The translations under genes and the position numbers were made by a program. A DNA stretch of 64,000 nt, from contig CM119263.1 of the NCBI GenBank assembly GCA_051294375.1, positions 21,870,494 through 21,934,493 of the forward strand, written 5' to 3'. Source of the DNA: Paraspadella gotoi. Its lineage: Eukaryota; Chaetognatha. Shown here in pieces: positions 1 through 12,340 of the stretch (positions within the stretch are counted from its first letter, which is position 1; each line of letters begins with the position of its first letter). The notes below the pieces were generated by a model. The model saw only the letters and a program-made list of their open reading frames with translations, was not told the origin of the DNA and did no database searches.

Positions 1-1274
1 AAATGACGTCTTCAGGTGTCGGCGTCACGGTCGACGCCTTCTATGAATTCCGCGACGCCGCCGACGAACTTTACCTCCTCGTCATAAGCGGCGCTCGCAA
101 GGGGGTCTTAACGACGCCGGTCGGCAGCTCCGGCGCCGTCGCCGCGGCGTCGCCGGGTCTCGTGGACGGCGCGGATGTGGCTATCGGCGCCACCTCCCTC
201 TTCCGCTGGCAAGGCTCCTTCGTATTCGTCCAGACGTTGGAGACGGACGGCGCTACAGCGGCGACGAGCTTCGTCGTGGACGAGGTCACTTATCTCGTCG
301 TCGCCAATCGCGGGGAGACGGGGCGTCACTCGGCGAAGTCGCGCGTCTATCGGATGACGGAGGACGGTCTCGTCGTCGTTCAGGACGTGGACACGGACGG
401 CGCCGCTGACGTGGACTCGTTCGAAGCCGAAGGGCGGCGCTACTTGATCGTCGCCAATGAGTTGAACACGGCGGAGCAGAGGGACATTCCGTCTAAGGTT
501 GTTGGGTTGGGGATGATGACTATCATAATTATGGTGATGAAAACTATGATGACGTTTTCAACTTGAAATTATTTAAAAATTTTCAACAATTATTTTTTAT
601 AGTGAAATATTAAATTGAAATTTAAAGGTTTTGTTTTACATACGTAATTAGTAGGTTAGTAAATTTAAAGTTTTCTAAACTTGTCATCTTTAAAAGTTAA
701 AAAAAAAATTAGTTGTATGAAAAATTTAATATTAAAATATTTACGAATAAAAAGTCAAGATTCTAACAATTCCAACAGGTCTTCCGCTGGGACGACGCCC
801 TCGGCCGCTTCGCTTCCTCAGCCGTCGACGCTGTCTCCACTCGCGGCGCCAAAAAGTGTCTCGTTTTCAACATCGGACGCGACGTCTTCGTCTTCTTCGC
901 CAACTCCTTCGACTCTGTCCAGGGAAGTTCCGAGATCAACTCCTTCCTCTACCAGTGGTCCGTCGATGTCGCCAAGTTCGAGTGGCGCCAAGACTTTCCC
1001 ACCTTCGGCGCCGTCGACGCCACGCACCTACTTCATGCCGGCGACCATCTGCTCTTCGTCGCCAACGAGATCGACAACCGGAGAAACGCCGAGTTGGAGT
1101 CGCCCGTTTATCTGTGGGACACGGCGACGGGCAAGTTCATCCGGATGGGATCGACGAGGACGAAGAGGATTCGATCCATCGATTCCTTCGTCGGAGTCGA
1201 TGGAGAGGCTTATCTCGTTTTGGGCAACGGGGATGATTCAGTTCAAGTTCGCCACTGGGATCACGCCAAAGAAG
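1..1274 (+). other. ADGRV1: ADGRV1 exons with EAR/EPTP beta-propeller repeats
   Basis: Exon 1-497 (open at the left edge, frame set by position 3) and exon 779-1274 encode successive EAR (EPTP) repeats. Each has the hallmark pattern of a hydrophobic strand ending in LVVAN or LFVAN, a polar loop, then VYRW/LFRW/VFRW. Visible copies include YLVVANRGETG, RVYRMTEDG, YLIVANELN, VFRWDDALG, LFVANEIDN and VYLWDTATG. Seven such repeats are thought to close a beta-propeller in ADGRV1 and in LGI proteins. The first junction is clean: SK at 492-497, donor GT at 498, acceptor AG at 777-778, phase 0. The second donor is at 1275 in phase 1. Confidence 0.9.
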
Positions 1275-4200
1275 GTCTTACGCTTGGCTGAGGCTAATGA
1301 TATATATATTATATATTATATTTTTTAACAAATATTATCTATCGTTAAAAAATCTACCAAAAAAATAATTCTAAAATATAATGACAAAAATATAATGACA
1401 AAAATTTCAAAATAAAGAAAATTTACCAAAAATTGTTGGTATAAAAAAAACTTTACTAAAAAAATTGGGAAAAAAATACGTACGTAAAAAAATAATTAAA
1501 AAGAATGACACTTGGAGTAAGTTACTACTATTAATACTATTATACTATATTCAGAGTGATTAACTCAATCTCATTTGTTAATATCCTAAAAAAAAACATC
1601 CGTTACAGGTCCTCAACGAGCCCATAGTCACCGGGCCGCCGGCTCGAGCAGTTCGTGGATTTTCTGTCATTCAGCAACGAACGAAAATCAACATGATTCT
1701 GTGGTCGCCTCGTGGAGCGATCGAAAATGAGGCGACGACGGCGACAGTCTTCGATCTGGCCTTCGTCGATCCCTCCTCCGATTACGTTCCCCGAACCATC
1801 ACCGCCATCTTTCGATCCGGTGAGACGATGGTTCCCGTCGTCGTCAACATGCTGGACAATGAATTGCCGGAGCGGGAAGAGTCTTTTTTAGTCGAGCTGA
1901 CCAATCCTGGATACGGCGCCGAGATTAAAGAAAACGGCGCCGTCCGTGTCAACGTCCTCCCCAACGACGACGCTTACGGCGTCGTCCAATTCGCCGAAGA
2001 GTCTCGCGACCAGAGGGAGGAAGAGTTGGAGGAGGATCATCAAGTCAACGTCCGCGTGGAGAGAATCAAAGGGACTTTGGGCAAAGTGGAGATCGAGTGG
2101 GAATTGACGGGCGACAATAATTTGGAACAAGATTTGGTGCCGCTGAGTGGAAGCGTTACTTTCGAGGATGGGCAGGATTTGGCCTTCATCGCCTTGAGGA
2201 TCAGACCGGATCCACATCCAGAGTTGGACGAAGTCTCCTTCATACGATTGACGAGAATCATCCAAAGAGGAACCAAGGTTGAAGGCAAAGGAGTCACAAT
2301 CGGTGAGCATTCAGTGAGCCGGTTCACCGTAATGGCCAACGATTCTCCTCACGGAGTCGTTTCTTGGGGGACGGAGAGTCTGAGCGTGAGAGAGCCCGAA
2401 GGCATGGCCTCGACAGCCACGGTTTATATATTAAGAGAGCAAGGTTCCTTGGGAACCATCGACGTCGTTTATGAGACATTGAGAGCCCAGGATTTGCCGT
2501 TGGCCAGCCAGGCCGTAGCGGGTAAAGACTACGAAGCTGTGAGAGAGACTGTTTTCATGCATGAGAACGAGACCAGGGTTCCCATTCAGATAACCTTATT
2601 ACCCGATAACGATCCAGAGGCACCGGAAACTTTTTTGATCAATATTACCGAAGTTACCTATTTAGGAGGAACTCCGACGGGCAGTTTGCCGAGTATTAAA
2701 GCTGGGGATTCTGAAATAGTCGCTGTGACGATCACGGAAAATGACAATCCCCAGGGTATAGTTCAATTTTCTGTCACAAGAAATCTGCTAGGAGTGATTG
2801 ATGCCTTTGAAATTCCCGATCAACAATTTACACTGAAACTCGCAGTAGGAAGAAGTAGAGGAACCTTTGGGATTATCGAAGTCGACTGGATGGCAATCAC
2901 TGGATCCGCAACCGAAGAAGATTTTGGCCCTTTAAAAGGAACAGTCACTTTGCCTGAGGGGGAAAGATTGGTGGAGATTGAAATTAATATATTTGACGAT
3001 GAAATTCCCGAAGGAGTCGAAAGATTTACTGTTGCTTTGGAGAGAGTGAGAGGAGGGGCTGAATTGGGCCCAGATAACAACGTTAAAGTTGATATCATTA
3101 GAAATGATTCGCCGAATGGGCTATTTTCATTTGCGGATTCTGAGAAAGCCGTCGATGAGAGTCCATCAATTACGGAAACAAATTCCGTAACATTCGAAGT
3201 GATCAGAACTCAAGGGATGGAAGGATTAGTAAATGTTCAATGGCGTTTGGAGCAATCGGCTCAAAATGACTTTTACGAGCCATTCACAGGATTTTTAATC
3301 TTTGATGAAAATCAGGTTTCCAAAGTTATAACCCTTACGACCAAACCAGATCAAGATTTGGAGGGAGAAGAAAGATTCACATTATCGCTTGTTAGTGCAG
3401 ACAATAACGCTAACATAAATCCGCTCAAAGCTGATGCAACAGTTATTGTTACATCTAATCCTGGAGCAGCAGGTAAAATATCGATAGCGAGTGAGAGTAG
3501 AGCAATAATCATGGGAGAACCAGAAAACGATTACAAAGGTACAAAAGAAATAAAGCTTTTGAGAGGGATCGGTATATATGGCCAAGTCAGTGTCGAATGG
3601 CAGATTACACCCAGAGATTCAAGTTCATTTACAGATTTTAAGGGGACTGTTACATTTGAAGATTTGCAAGAAGAAGCTTTTGTTTTACTTCAAACTGATG
3701 ACGATAAAACGCCAGAAAGATATCAAACTTATGTTTTTGAACTAACTTCTGTCGTTGGAAATGCGGAAATTGATACTAATCAAAATAGTGCTACTGTTAT
3801 TATAACTTCCTCCGATCATCCCTTTGGTCAGTTCGGATTTGGGGAAGATAATTTAAAAAGTGTCGATGAGGAAAATAATCAGCTGATTAGGATTCCAGTG
3901 TACAGAGATTTAGGTGTCGTTGGAACAGTCAGAGTCACATACATCACAACGAGTCATACCGCAGTTGGCAATGAGGATTTCCAAGATGCCTCGGGTTTAC
4001 TAACATTCAATTCTGACGAAAGAGTAAAAGAATTGTCCATCGTCATTTTAAACGATGAACTTCCAGAGAGTCCCGAGTCTTTCTTTGTTAATATTACGGA
4101 AGTCGAGTTATTAAATCCCATTATAAATACAACCATACTTTCAGAGGGACTTACGCTGGATGTCCATCCATCAATAGGCAAATTTTCATTTACAGAAATT

Positions 4201-7200
4201 GTTATTGAAAAAAATGATAACGCTGAAGGTGTTATTCAATTTTCAGAAGAATCGGTGCAATTTTCGGTCAAAGAAGAAGAAGGTATTGCGAAAATTCCCG
4301 TAATTAGAAGTCAAGGAGATTATGGTCGAGTTTCTGCCAAATATACATCAACTGGAATGACAGCTACATCTGGTGGCATTGACTTTTTGCTTGATGATGG
4401 AGAGGTTGTTTTTGAAAATGGTCAAACTACCAACTTTATTCAAGTCGCAATCAATGACGACTCCGAGAGAGAAGTCGCTGAAAAGTTTCAGATTGATTTA
4501 ACTCTTCCAAGACATGGTTCAAGGCTTGGTGATCGTAAAATTAGTCAGGTAACTATCGAACAGAGTGACTATCCATTTGGAAAGTTCAGTTTTGCAGAAC
4601 CATTGTTAATAGAAATAAATAATCCAACATCGATCGAGCAAAGAACATTTACTATAACGCGGACTGAGGGTCTTGAGGGCACACAAGTGGTGCAATGGAA
4701 TATTCTTGGTCCCAACAATGAGGAACCTTTGGGTGGGGTTACCAACGATATATCCCTCGCAAATGATGTACTCACAAGTGGAACTTTTACATGGAATGAC
4801 GATGAAGCCGGATCAAAGCATTTCACGCTAGATATTAAACCTTACACGGCCCCCGAAGAAGAAGAAGTTTTTCTTATTAAAATAACAGACATAACTGAAG
4901 CTAACGGAAATCAAGGAGAAGCAAACCCAGAGGCCGATCATGTAAAGTTTCGAATATTAAAACATGGAGATCCAAATGGAAGAGTCAGATTCGTTGGCGA
5001 GGCTTTAACCGAACGAAGTTACGACGAACCACAAAGTGAAGCTGTCGAGCAGACGATTCTATTTCCACTAACCAGATTTGAAGGAACAAGAGGCGATTTG
5101 GAGGTTTTCTTTAAAGTGAATGGGCCGAGTAACCCAGAGGCTTTAGACCTTGATCCTCGCATAGGAAGTATCATAATACCAGATGCAACACGGAATGGTA
5201 ACATTAGATTAACAGTTTTAGCCGACGATGATCCAGAAGAAATGGAACGTTTTGTTGTTGAATTAACTGATGTTAAAGGAGGCGCAGAAATTGAAAATTT
5301 CGATAATGAGGCCCTGATTAGTATAAGAGCGAATGATGATCCCCATGGTGTATTTATAATTGAGACTAAAGACCAGTCAATAGTTGTTAATGTCGATCTA
5401 AGCCGGCAATTGAAAATAATTATTAAACGGCTTCAAGGAACAGTGGGTCAAGTGAGAGTAAGCTTTAGCATTTCATACGACAACGCACAACTTGGAATAT
5501 CGTACACTCCGTCCTCTTCCAGTATTATTTTCAACAACGGTGAAAATTTAAAAACAGCTTACATAAATATTGATCCAACCGTTTTTCTTTCTTTCGAGTC
5601 GTCTTTCACAGTTACAATAACGCAGGAGGAATACCTTGATAGCCCTGTGAGTATCCTTCCCCGAAGAGATTCTGTGAAATACCAAGCAAAAATCAAAGTA
5701 CCAATGGAAGCCGCTAATTCGGAAGTCGGTTTTGAAAAAACTATTGTTAACGTGGATGACGCGACGAACTTGGCAAAAATAAATGTGCAGAGATTAGGAA
5801 CCTATGGAAATCTGGAAGTAACCTGGCGAGATGGTCCCGATGAACCCCCTAGTGATGGAACTAAATTAGGTAGAATAATGCCAGAAACTGGAATCGTCAC
5901 GTTGGTGAATGGTCAAGAGATTGGAACTCTGAATGTGGCGACTTATCCAAATTTTAAAGAGGATGAAATTTTTGCAGTAAGAATCGAAAGTTTGATTACC
6001 AACGTGGGTGGTGGGGCGAGGAAAAGAAGCGGATTTTCTCAGACTGTCATAGATTTGAATGGGGTATTGCAATTTTCCGAAGTATCTCGTGAAATTGCCG
6101 TCTCTGAAGACGATGATAAAATAATTCTTAAGCTCGAAAGATTATTCGGCGTTCAAGGAAACATTCGAGTAAGATTTCAAACGTGGACCAAAAGTGCTCA
6201 ACCAGATATTGATTACATCAACATTCCATCTTCAAACGGAATTCTGATTTTGAACGACGGTCAAAATGAAGCGGACATAGAGGTTACGGTCTTGCCTGAT
6301 AATATTCCTGAGGTAGCGAAAGTCTTCTTTGTCAATTTAACATCGGTAGAATCCTTACCAACTTCCGATCCAGAAGCGATAACCCCGAGAGTAAGTAGCG
6401 AATTTTCAGTCGCACAAATTACAATTAAAGCCTCCGACGATCCTTATGGAATTTTGAGCTTCAGCACGACCCCGCTTCAAGTGGATGAAGCGCCGAATAG
6501 CGATAGCAGCGTAGTGCCTTTGAAGATCTTGAGAACCGGTGGAAATTCCGGGTCCATCACCATCAACGTGAGAACGATCGGAAAGGGAGAACCTTGGCTC
6601 GCGGAAGTGTTGGCGAATTCTCGTGATAGATCAACCGACGAATCTTCTCTCTACAATGCTTACCAAGATGCCAAGGACGAGGTGAAGGCGGAGGCCGACT
6701 CTGACTACGTCAAACTCGATAAACCGGTTACGTTTTCCGAAGGAGAAATCGAAAAAACGGTTCAATTGGTTCTTTTGAACGATAGACAAGCGGAAGGCGC
6801 CGAGGTGTTGTTCGTCACCCTTGGCAACGTGTTGCCCTCGGAATCCGCGAGGATCGCCGAGGCGGGCACAGATGGCGGAAAAGTTGGTTACGCGAAAATC
6901 ATCATCAGAGCCAACGACGAATGGAACGGACAACTGGGATTCCAATCGACCTCTTTGATCGCGACAATAAACGAAGATTCGCTCGATCCCAAAGTCACCC
7001 TCGGTCTCAATAGAGAGATAGGTTTCGGAGCCACGACCGTCGAATGGAGAGCGACTTACGACAGGGATCGAAACTACGACAACGACGGTCCCCTGTTAGA
7101 ACAATTGGAAGAAGTTCAGGGACAAACTAGTTGTCCCGCCGGAACTTTGGAATGTTCCATCGAAGTAACAGCTAAAAAAGACAACCTTCCCGAATTCGCC

Positions 7201-10200
7201 ATAAATTTTTTGATCGAACTGGTCGCCGCCATCCCCGGCGCCAGCATAGATCCTTCGCGAAAGTATTCCAATGTCACCATCGCCCCCAGCGATCATCCCA
7301 ACGGACTCATTGGTTTCGACCAACTCTCCATCATTCGAAAATCGGAACCTAATGACCGGAGGGCCATCTTGACCGTAGTTCGATCTCAAGGCGACAGCGG
7401 CGCCGTCTCGGTGGCATATCACACCGCTGATACGGAAGGCACCCAGGTGTCGGTCGGTGGAGTGACCATGTTCCAAGCATTGGAGAACGCAGACTACTCC
7501 TACGCTCAAGGGACCATCGCTTTTGCCAACGGCGAAAGAAGAAAGGACATTGAGATTCCGTTGACTCCGGAATCTGCCTCCAGCAACCCCCTGCCTAAAG
7601 CCTTTCGCGTCATGCTCAAGTCGCCCGTCGGTGGCGCCGCCATCGACCCTCGAGCCTCTGTCTCCAGCGTCGCTGTCATGGAACCGGAAATGGTGGGCGC
7701 CAAAATTTGGGGCATTCGTTCCCGCGCATTGGGCGTTGTGGAAACCGACGCCGTTGATCTCGTGCTGAGCGATCTATACGACGCGTTGGACGAAGGCGCC
7801 GCTTCTCTCTCCGAGTTCGAAGCCGCCGTCGTCGAGGACACGCTCGGGAATCTCCTAGACCACTTCGAGGATCCCGTGGCACAGAGGGTGGTCAGACCCG
7901 CCACCGCGAACCGGTTCATGAACGCCTTCTGCAAACTCTTAGAACCGACGAGATCCGACGTTAGTGGTCGATTCAGTCTCGGCCGTCAGATGGAGAAATT
8001 CGCTTTCGCTCTTTTGAACGATCGAGGAGAATGCGGGGACGACGCCCTGGACTCCATGATCGATTCTCCAGCATGTCCGTTGGCGAAGTTCCAGGTCGGT
8101 TGGATGACGATCACGGTGATAATTAATAATAATACATAATTAATTTTAAAAACACGTATTTTGGAGAAAATAATTTCAAAATTAAGATTTTTTATAATGA
8201 CAATGTGAGGAAATTCTTAATAGAATTTTAATGATAAATTTTAGAAACTTCATTACTTGACATTTACGATGAACAGCATATAACTTCCCTACCGCCAGGT
8301 GGCCAGATGGAAAATCTCCAAGTTGTCCGGTTACAAGTTCGACGGTCGCAACATCGACTCGCTCAAAGTCCCGGACAATCTGGCGACCGTGTTGGAGGCC
8401 ACCTCGATGGAAGAGTGCAGAGACGCTGTCTTCATTGAATACCACTCTGACAATTGGTTCGCCGCGGAAGGTAAAGAAGACAAGCTCTTTTAATATTTAG
8501 TAGTTTTGGTTTATCAATTATTTATCTATTATAAAAATATCATAATCAGAGAACGTCAGAAATGAGAGAGAAGTATTGACAATTTGTGTCCTTATTTGCA
8601 ACTTATATTTGCAACTTACAGGGACCTGTTATGTCATTATCTTGTAACAGTGATGGAGGCCTTAAACCACCAAAGCCTGTCCAAAGTCAGGGGCAAGATA
8701 GCTTATTTATCCATCAACCAAACTTACTTTTCCCCGCTCCATCCAGGTCAAGAGGGTCTCCTCAGCCAGCGACCGCTGACCTTTTCCATCCGCGACTTCG
8801 AATCCCAGGCGATCACCGTCCCCAACTCCTTCGTCGAGTTTCAAATTCGGTCGGCCGAAGATCGCGTCACCGCCATCAAACCCAAATGCCTTTACTTCAG
8901 GTTAAATCACGTTTGTTTACCTCCTTATTAAATTTTATTTTATTAAGAAATTTGTACCACAATATTAAAATTATCAATTTATTTATTAAATATTTCATAA
9001 ATAATAAATAAATTATGTTTTTGTTGTCGACATTCGAGTTTATGGATGATAGCAAGTCATTGTTAGAGTTTGAGTTTGAAATAGAATATAATGACATACA
9101 GAAAAATAAAAAACAAACAAAATTAAAACAAAATCAAATCCTTCTATTTTAGCGAGGCCCTCGGCCAGTGGGAGGGCAGCGACGGATCGGCGCCCGTCTG
9201 CTCCCTCGTCCGTGAGACTTCAGACTTCGTCGAATGCAGATGCCGCCACCTGTCGTCGTTCGCCGCCCGCGCCGTCCTCGACGACACCGGCATCGCTGAT
9301 TACGGAATCCCCTTTTACGCTTGCGTCGGGGTCGTCTTGGTAACCAAAAATGTTTCTTCTAAATTGTATTTTGTTTACATTGATATTAGGTTATTCATTT
9401 TTTCATTACGCCTTTTGAAAGATTATTTTATACTTTTTATACTTTGGTTTGTATATTATTCTTTTGCATTCTCCTTCCGCTAACCACGCTTCCTCCCAAT
9501 CCACTGCAGTTCTGTCTCCTCTTCCCGCTCGTGGTACACCACGCCTGTATCTTCTACTCTATGTTTTCCGCGTCTCTGTTGATGCACATGATCGCCGCCG
9601 CCTTCGCCGCCAATCTCGTCTACCTCATCGCCGTCGCAACCTCCACGCCCATGCTGTTGGATCCCGGGAGGTAAGTGCGGGGGCGGATAAGTTTTTTCTC
9701 TCTTTCTTTTATCTTATTTTCATCTTTTTTCCATCTCTTAGTTCCAACTGGAAGTGTACGGTGATGGGAATTTTCATGCATTATTTCTTTTTGACGCAAT
9801 TCTCTTGGATGGTGGTGCAAGCTTTTAATTTATGGAAAATTCTTGGTGAGTGCGAGATTATTATTATTATTATTATTACTTTACATAGTTCAGCATATTT
9901 TTAACTAATATTTCCTTAGTTATGAACGACGAGCACACGGACCGCATGTTTATCCCCTTGCTTTTCGTTGGATGGGGACTGCCCGCCGTCTTCGTCGCCA
10001 TTTTTTATTTGATTCTTTTCAATTTGATCAAATATCATCTGACTTCTTTCGATGAGTCTTTTATCTACGGCGACGTTCATAACAATGCTAAAATGTATGT
10101 ATTTTGTTCCAATGTTTGAGAGGAATTGTAAGTTGTATATAAATAATAGATTAATGCCTTTTTTCAGATGTTTTCTCACTAATCCCTACTACGCCTTGGT

Positions 10201-11657
10201 CGGTATCGTCATGCCTTTATTCTTGGCCGTTCTGGCCATTGCTATTTTGTTCGTTCAAGCATTTCAAGTTAGGCAGCAATGGGAAGCTTACGATGACATC
10301 TACAGAACGAGATACAATCTTAAAGGTTTAGCCTTTTGTTTAATTCAAAATTACGAATTTTTAATAAACTTTTGGTTCTGAAATTTTCATTTTAGAGATT
10401 AAATATTTGCTATCATTCTGGTCCTTGATCGGGATCACCTGGTTGTTTGGAGGCCTTCATTTAGCCTTCGGGGATATCTGGTTGTTGATTCTTTTCTTGA
10501 TATTGGATCTTGTCCAGGTAAGTTTTCAAGTTAATGGTAATGATGCATGAACTAAATTGCTAAGAAAATGACTGGTTTTAATTTTTAGGGATTCTATGCA
10601 CTCATCGTCTACGGCGTCATTCGCAATCCCTGTTTTTGTTTCCGTTCGAAAGACGATACTTACTTTTTTGGCGCCGACTCCGATCTCGCCATCGACGCCT
10701 TGCAAAAATTTGCCGGCGGAACCTTTCCCTCCGGTAAGTTTTTTTACGGTCTACCTCGCCAGGTCCTCGCCCTGTTTCTATTCAGCAGTAATTTCGTCAA
10801 ACTTGTAAATTTATAAAGTAATTGTCATGAAACAAAAAATTTCAAACGCCAATAAAGAAATTTTAATGAATGTTATAACTTAGAGAAAATATATATATAT
10901 ATATATAATAAAATTAGAGGATATTAAACAATTTTTATGGATTGAACATTTGTTTGGGTAAGTCTGGTTAATTAATGACAATTGACTCTTTATTTTTTTC
11001 TTTTAGATTTAAATTCAAAAATCCTTGTCGTTTTAATGATCGAAAATATAATTTTATTTTCTATCCAAACATCTGTCTTAAGTTTCGGGTTGGTTAGCCT
11101 TGCTTTTGCAGCTAAAATAACAAAATCATTCCATGTTTCCTGTTTTAAAACTAAAACCTAATCAATAATTAAAAAAAAAACAATATTCAACTCCAAACCC
11201 TGTTCTTCCCACATGAGACGGGGTCGGCACTTTACCCAGCCACGGTCCCGGGTTCGACACCCTACGCAGCGCCTACAAAACGAAAGGGGACAGCTGGGGT
11301 CGCGACACTCTGGCGCGACATCTCAACAAAATAGCATCGAGCGCGACGCCGGTTTACAACCTCAACTCTTACAAAGGCCAGACGGTGTCGTCGTCGCGTC
11401 TGACGGGCCGGAGAGAATCGGAGAGGTTATTGGACGATATGAAATAATAATTTATAGAATTAGTCAATATTTGTTTTTTAATGTTTTGTGTTAAATCGTT
11501 TCACTTTTGTTTCAGATCGAACGATTTCGAAGACTTGATCTTCGCCTTGAACGCCGGCGACGCTTTGACGACGCCGACGCCACGCGACGTCTATCGTGAC
11601 AAAGATGGCGTCGCTTACAACGTCCGACGCGTTCCCATCGCCGATACGCATCTGTGA
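1..11657 (+). CDS. ADGRV1: Adhesion G-protein-coupled receptor V1 (VLGR1/GPR98-like), 5' partial, 14 exons
   Basis: Very large cell-surface adhesion receptor; in vertebrates it forms the ankle-link/Usher type 2 complex of sensory cells. The 5' part lies outside the window. Exons seen: 1-497, 779-1274, 1609-8094, 8299-8470, 8747-8900, 9153-9339, 9510-9670, 9742-9845, 9920-10094, 10168-10325, 10396-10517, 10589-10733, 11218-11425, 11516-11657. Phases agree at every junction except 1274/1609. Domain order is EAR repeats, about 16 Calx-beta units, stalk, GPS, 7TM and a short tail ending in DTHL, the same order as the C-terminal part of vertebrate ADGRV1. Identification is by domain architecture plus the tail motif, which I recall as the vertebrate VLGR1 PDZ ligand. 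The 11218 acceptor (catgag) is the weakest of the others. Some 7TM introns are only about 70 bp. No frameshift is seen except possibly near 1274-1628. Confidence 0.93.
1609..8094 (+). other. ADGRV1: ADGRV1 giant exon: tandem Calx-beta domains
   Basis: This uninterrupted 6.5 kb exon (about 2160 codons) encodes roughly 16 Calx-beta units of 115-160 residues. They are separated by the recurring linker N-D-x-P-x-G-x-x-x-F. Clear linkers read PNDDAYGVVQF, ANDSPHGVVSW, ENDNPQGIVQF, RNDSPNGLFSF, SSDHPFGQFGF, KNDNAEGVIQF, QSDYPFGKFSF, ANDDPHGVFII, ASDDPYGILSF, ANDEWNGQLGF and PSDHPNGLIGF; others (SNPGAAG, KHGDPNG, DLNG) are degenerate. Each unit also shows D-x-x-P-E-x-x-E-x-F, the acidic strand that binds calcium in Calx-beta folds. 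The acceptor at 1607-1608 (ttacag) and the donor at 8095 bound the exon. The middle (about 3.1-6.4 kb) is much more AT-rich than either end. The last 130 residues lack the linker and probably begin the GAIN region. Confidence 0.92.
8299..9339 (+). other. ADGRV1: ADGRV1 stalk and GPS (GAIN) exons with autoproteolysis site
   Basis: Exons 8299-8470, 8747-8900 and 9153-9339 carry the membrane-proximal GAIN/GPS module. The GPS has the four expected cysteines and tryptophan: C-LYFSEALGQW, then PVC, then ECRCRHLSSF. Cleavage in adhesion GPCRs occurs in HL|T/S; here the site is HL|S, so it looks competent. The new N-terminus, SSFAARAV, would be the tethered agonist. Phases 1, 2 and 0 match across the three junctions. 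The intron at 8471-8746 contains a truncated dispersed repeat at 8619-8716. Confidence 0.9.
8619..8716 (+). repeat. Dispersed repeat family A, truncated copy in an ADGRV1 intron
   Basis: About 97 bp, nearly identical to 13186-13262: cagggacctg, tgtcattatcttgtaa, cttaaaccaccaaagc, ccaaagtcaggggcaag. It sits in the intron just before the ADGRV1 exon at 8747. Confidence 0.8.
9510..10733 (+). other. ADGRV1: ADGRV1 seven-transmembrane exons
   Basis: Seven hydrophobic segments run from the end of the previous exon (PFYACVGVVL) to about 10650. TM2 is in 9510-9670; the TM3 exon 9742-9845 has the conserved ECL1 cysteine (NWKC) and the SWMVVQAFNLW signature; TM4 is in 9920-10094. Exon 10168-10325 has the ECL2 cysteine (CFLTNP) and TM5. 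TM6 has the family B2 motif GITWLFG (exon 10396-10517), and TM7 ends in LVQGFYALIVYG (across 10517/10589). The cytoplasmic start is Cys-rich (NPCFCF), a possible palmitoylation site. All introns are GT..AG and most are short. Confidence 0.93.
11218..11657 (+). other. ADGRV1: ADGRV1 cytoplasmic tail with C-terminal PDZ ligand
   Basis: Exons 11218-11425 and 11516-11657 encode the intracellular tail, which ends in RRVPIADTHL and stop TGA at 11655-11657. DTHL is a class I PDZ-binding motif. Vertebrate ADGRV1 uses the same ligand to bind whirlin, PDZD7 and related scaffolds, so its retention suggests the Usher-type interaction is ancient. The frame is fixed by a phase 1 entry from 10733 and a phase 2 junction at 11425/11516. 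The acceptor before 11218 reads ccacatgag, with a short pyrimidine stretch. Confidence 0.88.
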
Positions 11658-11824
11658 CGGTAATCGTTTTTGAAGAATCACGTGAATTAATCGCTTCTTG
11701 TCCGTGAATTAAGATTTTGTTATTTCTACGTAGGATTCACGCAACTATTGAGTATTTGATGATTTTAATCATTGTTGAACTTTTAAACTGTCCTTTTTTT
11801 CGTGGAGGAGATGTGTAATTGTAT

Positions 11825-11830
11825 AATAAA
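11825..11830 (+). terminator. Polyadenylation signal AATAAA (ADGRV1 3' UTR)
   Basis: An AATAAA hexamer lies 168 bases after the ADGRV1 stop codon. A second one at 12101-12106 is an alternative distal signal. T-rich sequence follows both. Confidence 0.5.
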
Positions 11831-12100
11831 TAGTGCGCCTTTTTATTTGTAAAAGGCTTGTGATATGTGTATACACTCCGCTTTTACTATTACTTTTTCA
11901 ATTGATATTATGAAGCCGTCCATTTTTTTTTAAATATACGTACCTCATGAAAACTTTTTAAGAAATCGATCACGCACAATTGTTTTATTTTTTTGGTTGT
12001 ATTGAGTATTTATGCAAACCAGTCATTTTTATATTTGTAATTGATCTCATGTATTTATTACTTCCATTCGATAACTTTATTTAAACATGACACTATTTTC

Positions 12101-12106
12101 AATAAA
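12101..12106 (+). terminator. Second AATAAA polyadenylation signal
   Basis: The hexamer is in AT-rich sequence 444 bases after the ADGRV1 stop and before the next plus-strand gene. The stretch 11658-12340 otherwise holds only AT-rich 3' UTR/intergenic DNA and, at its end, the pyrimidine-rich leader of the next exon. Confidence 0.4.
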
Positions 12107-12340
12107 ACTTTTGTTTTTATTAAAGTTCCCCGTTAAGAATATGGAATCATTTCACAACTCATTCTATAGCTATGCAAAATTGTTTTCTTAATTTCATTTG
12201 TTTTTAATAAGATTTTAATGAGATTTTCGAAAAAAGTATTTAAAGCCTTTCATATAAAGATTAGGTATTAGATATTTCTTTTCTTTTCTCTTTACTGTTT
12301 CCCTCGTTCCTCCCATCCTTCATTCCCTGATGCTTTCTCC

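Noticed and set aside
8584-8746. Upstream extension of the ADGRV1 exon at 8747 to an ATG-like start
   Set aside because: The extension reads through a dispersed repeat and ignores a good acceptor at 8745-8746.
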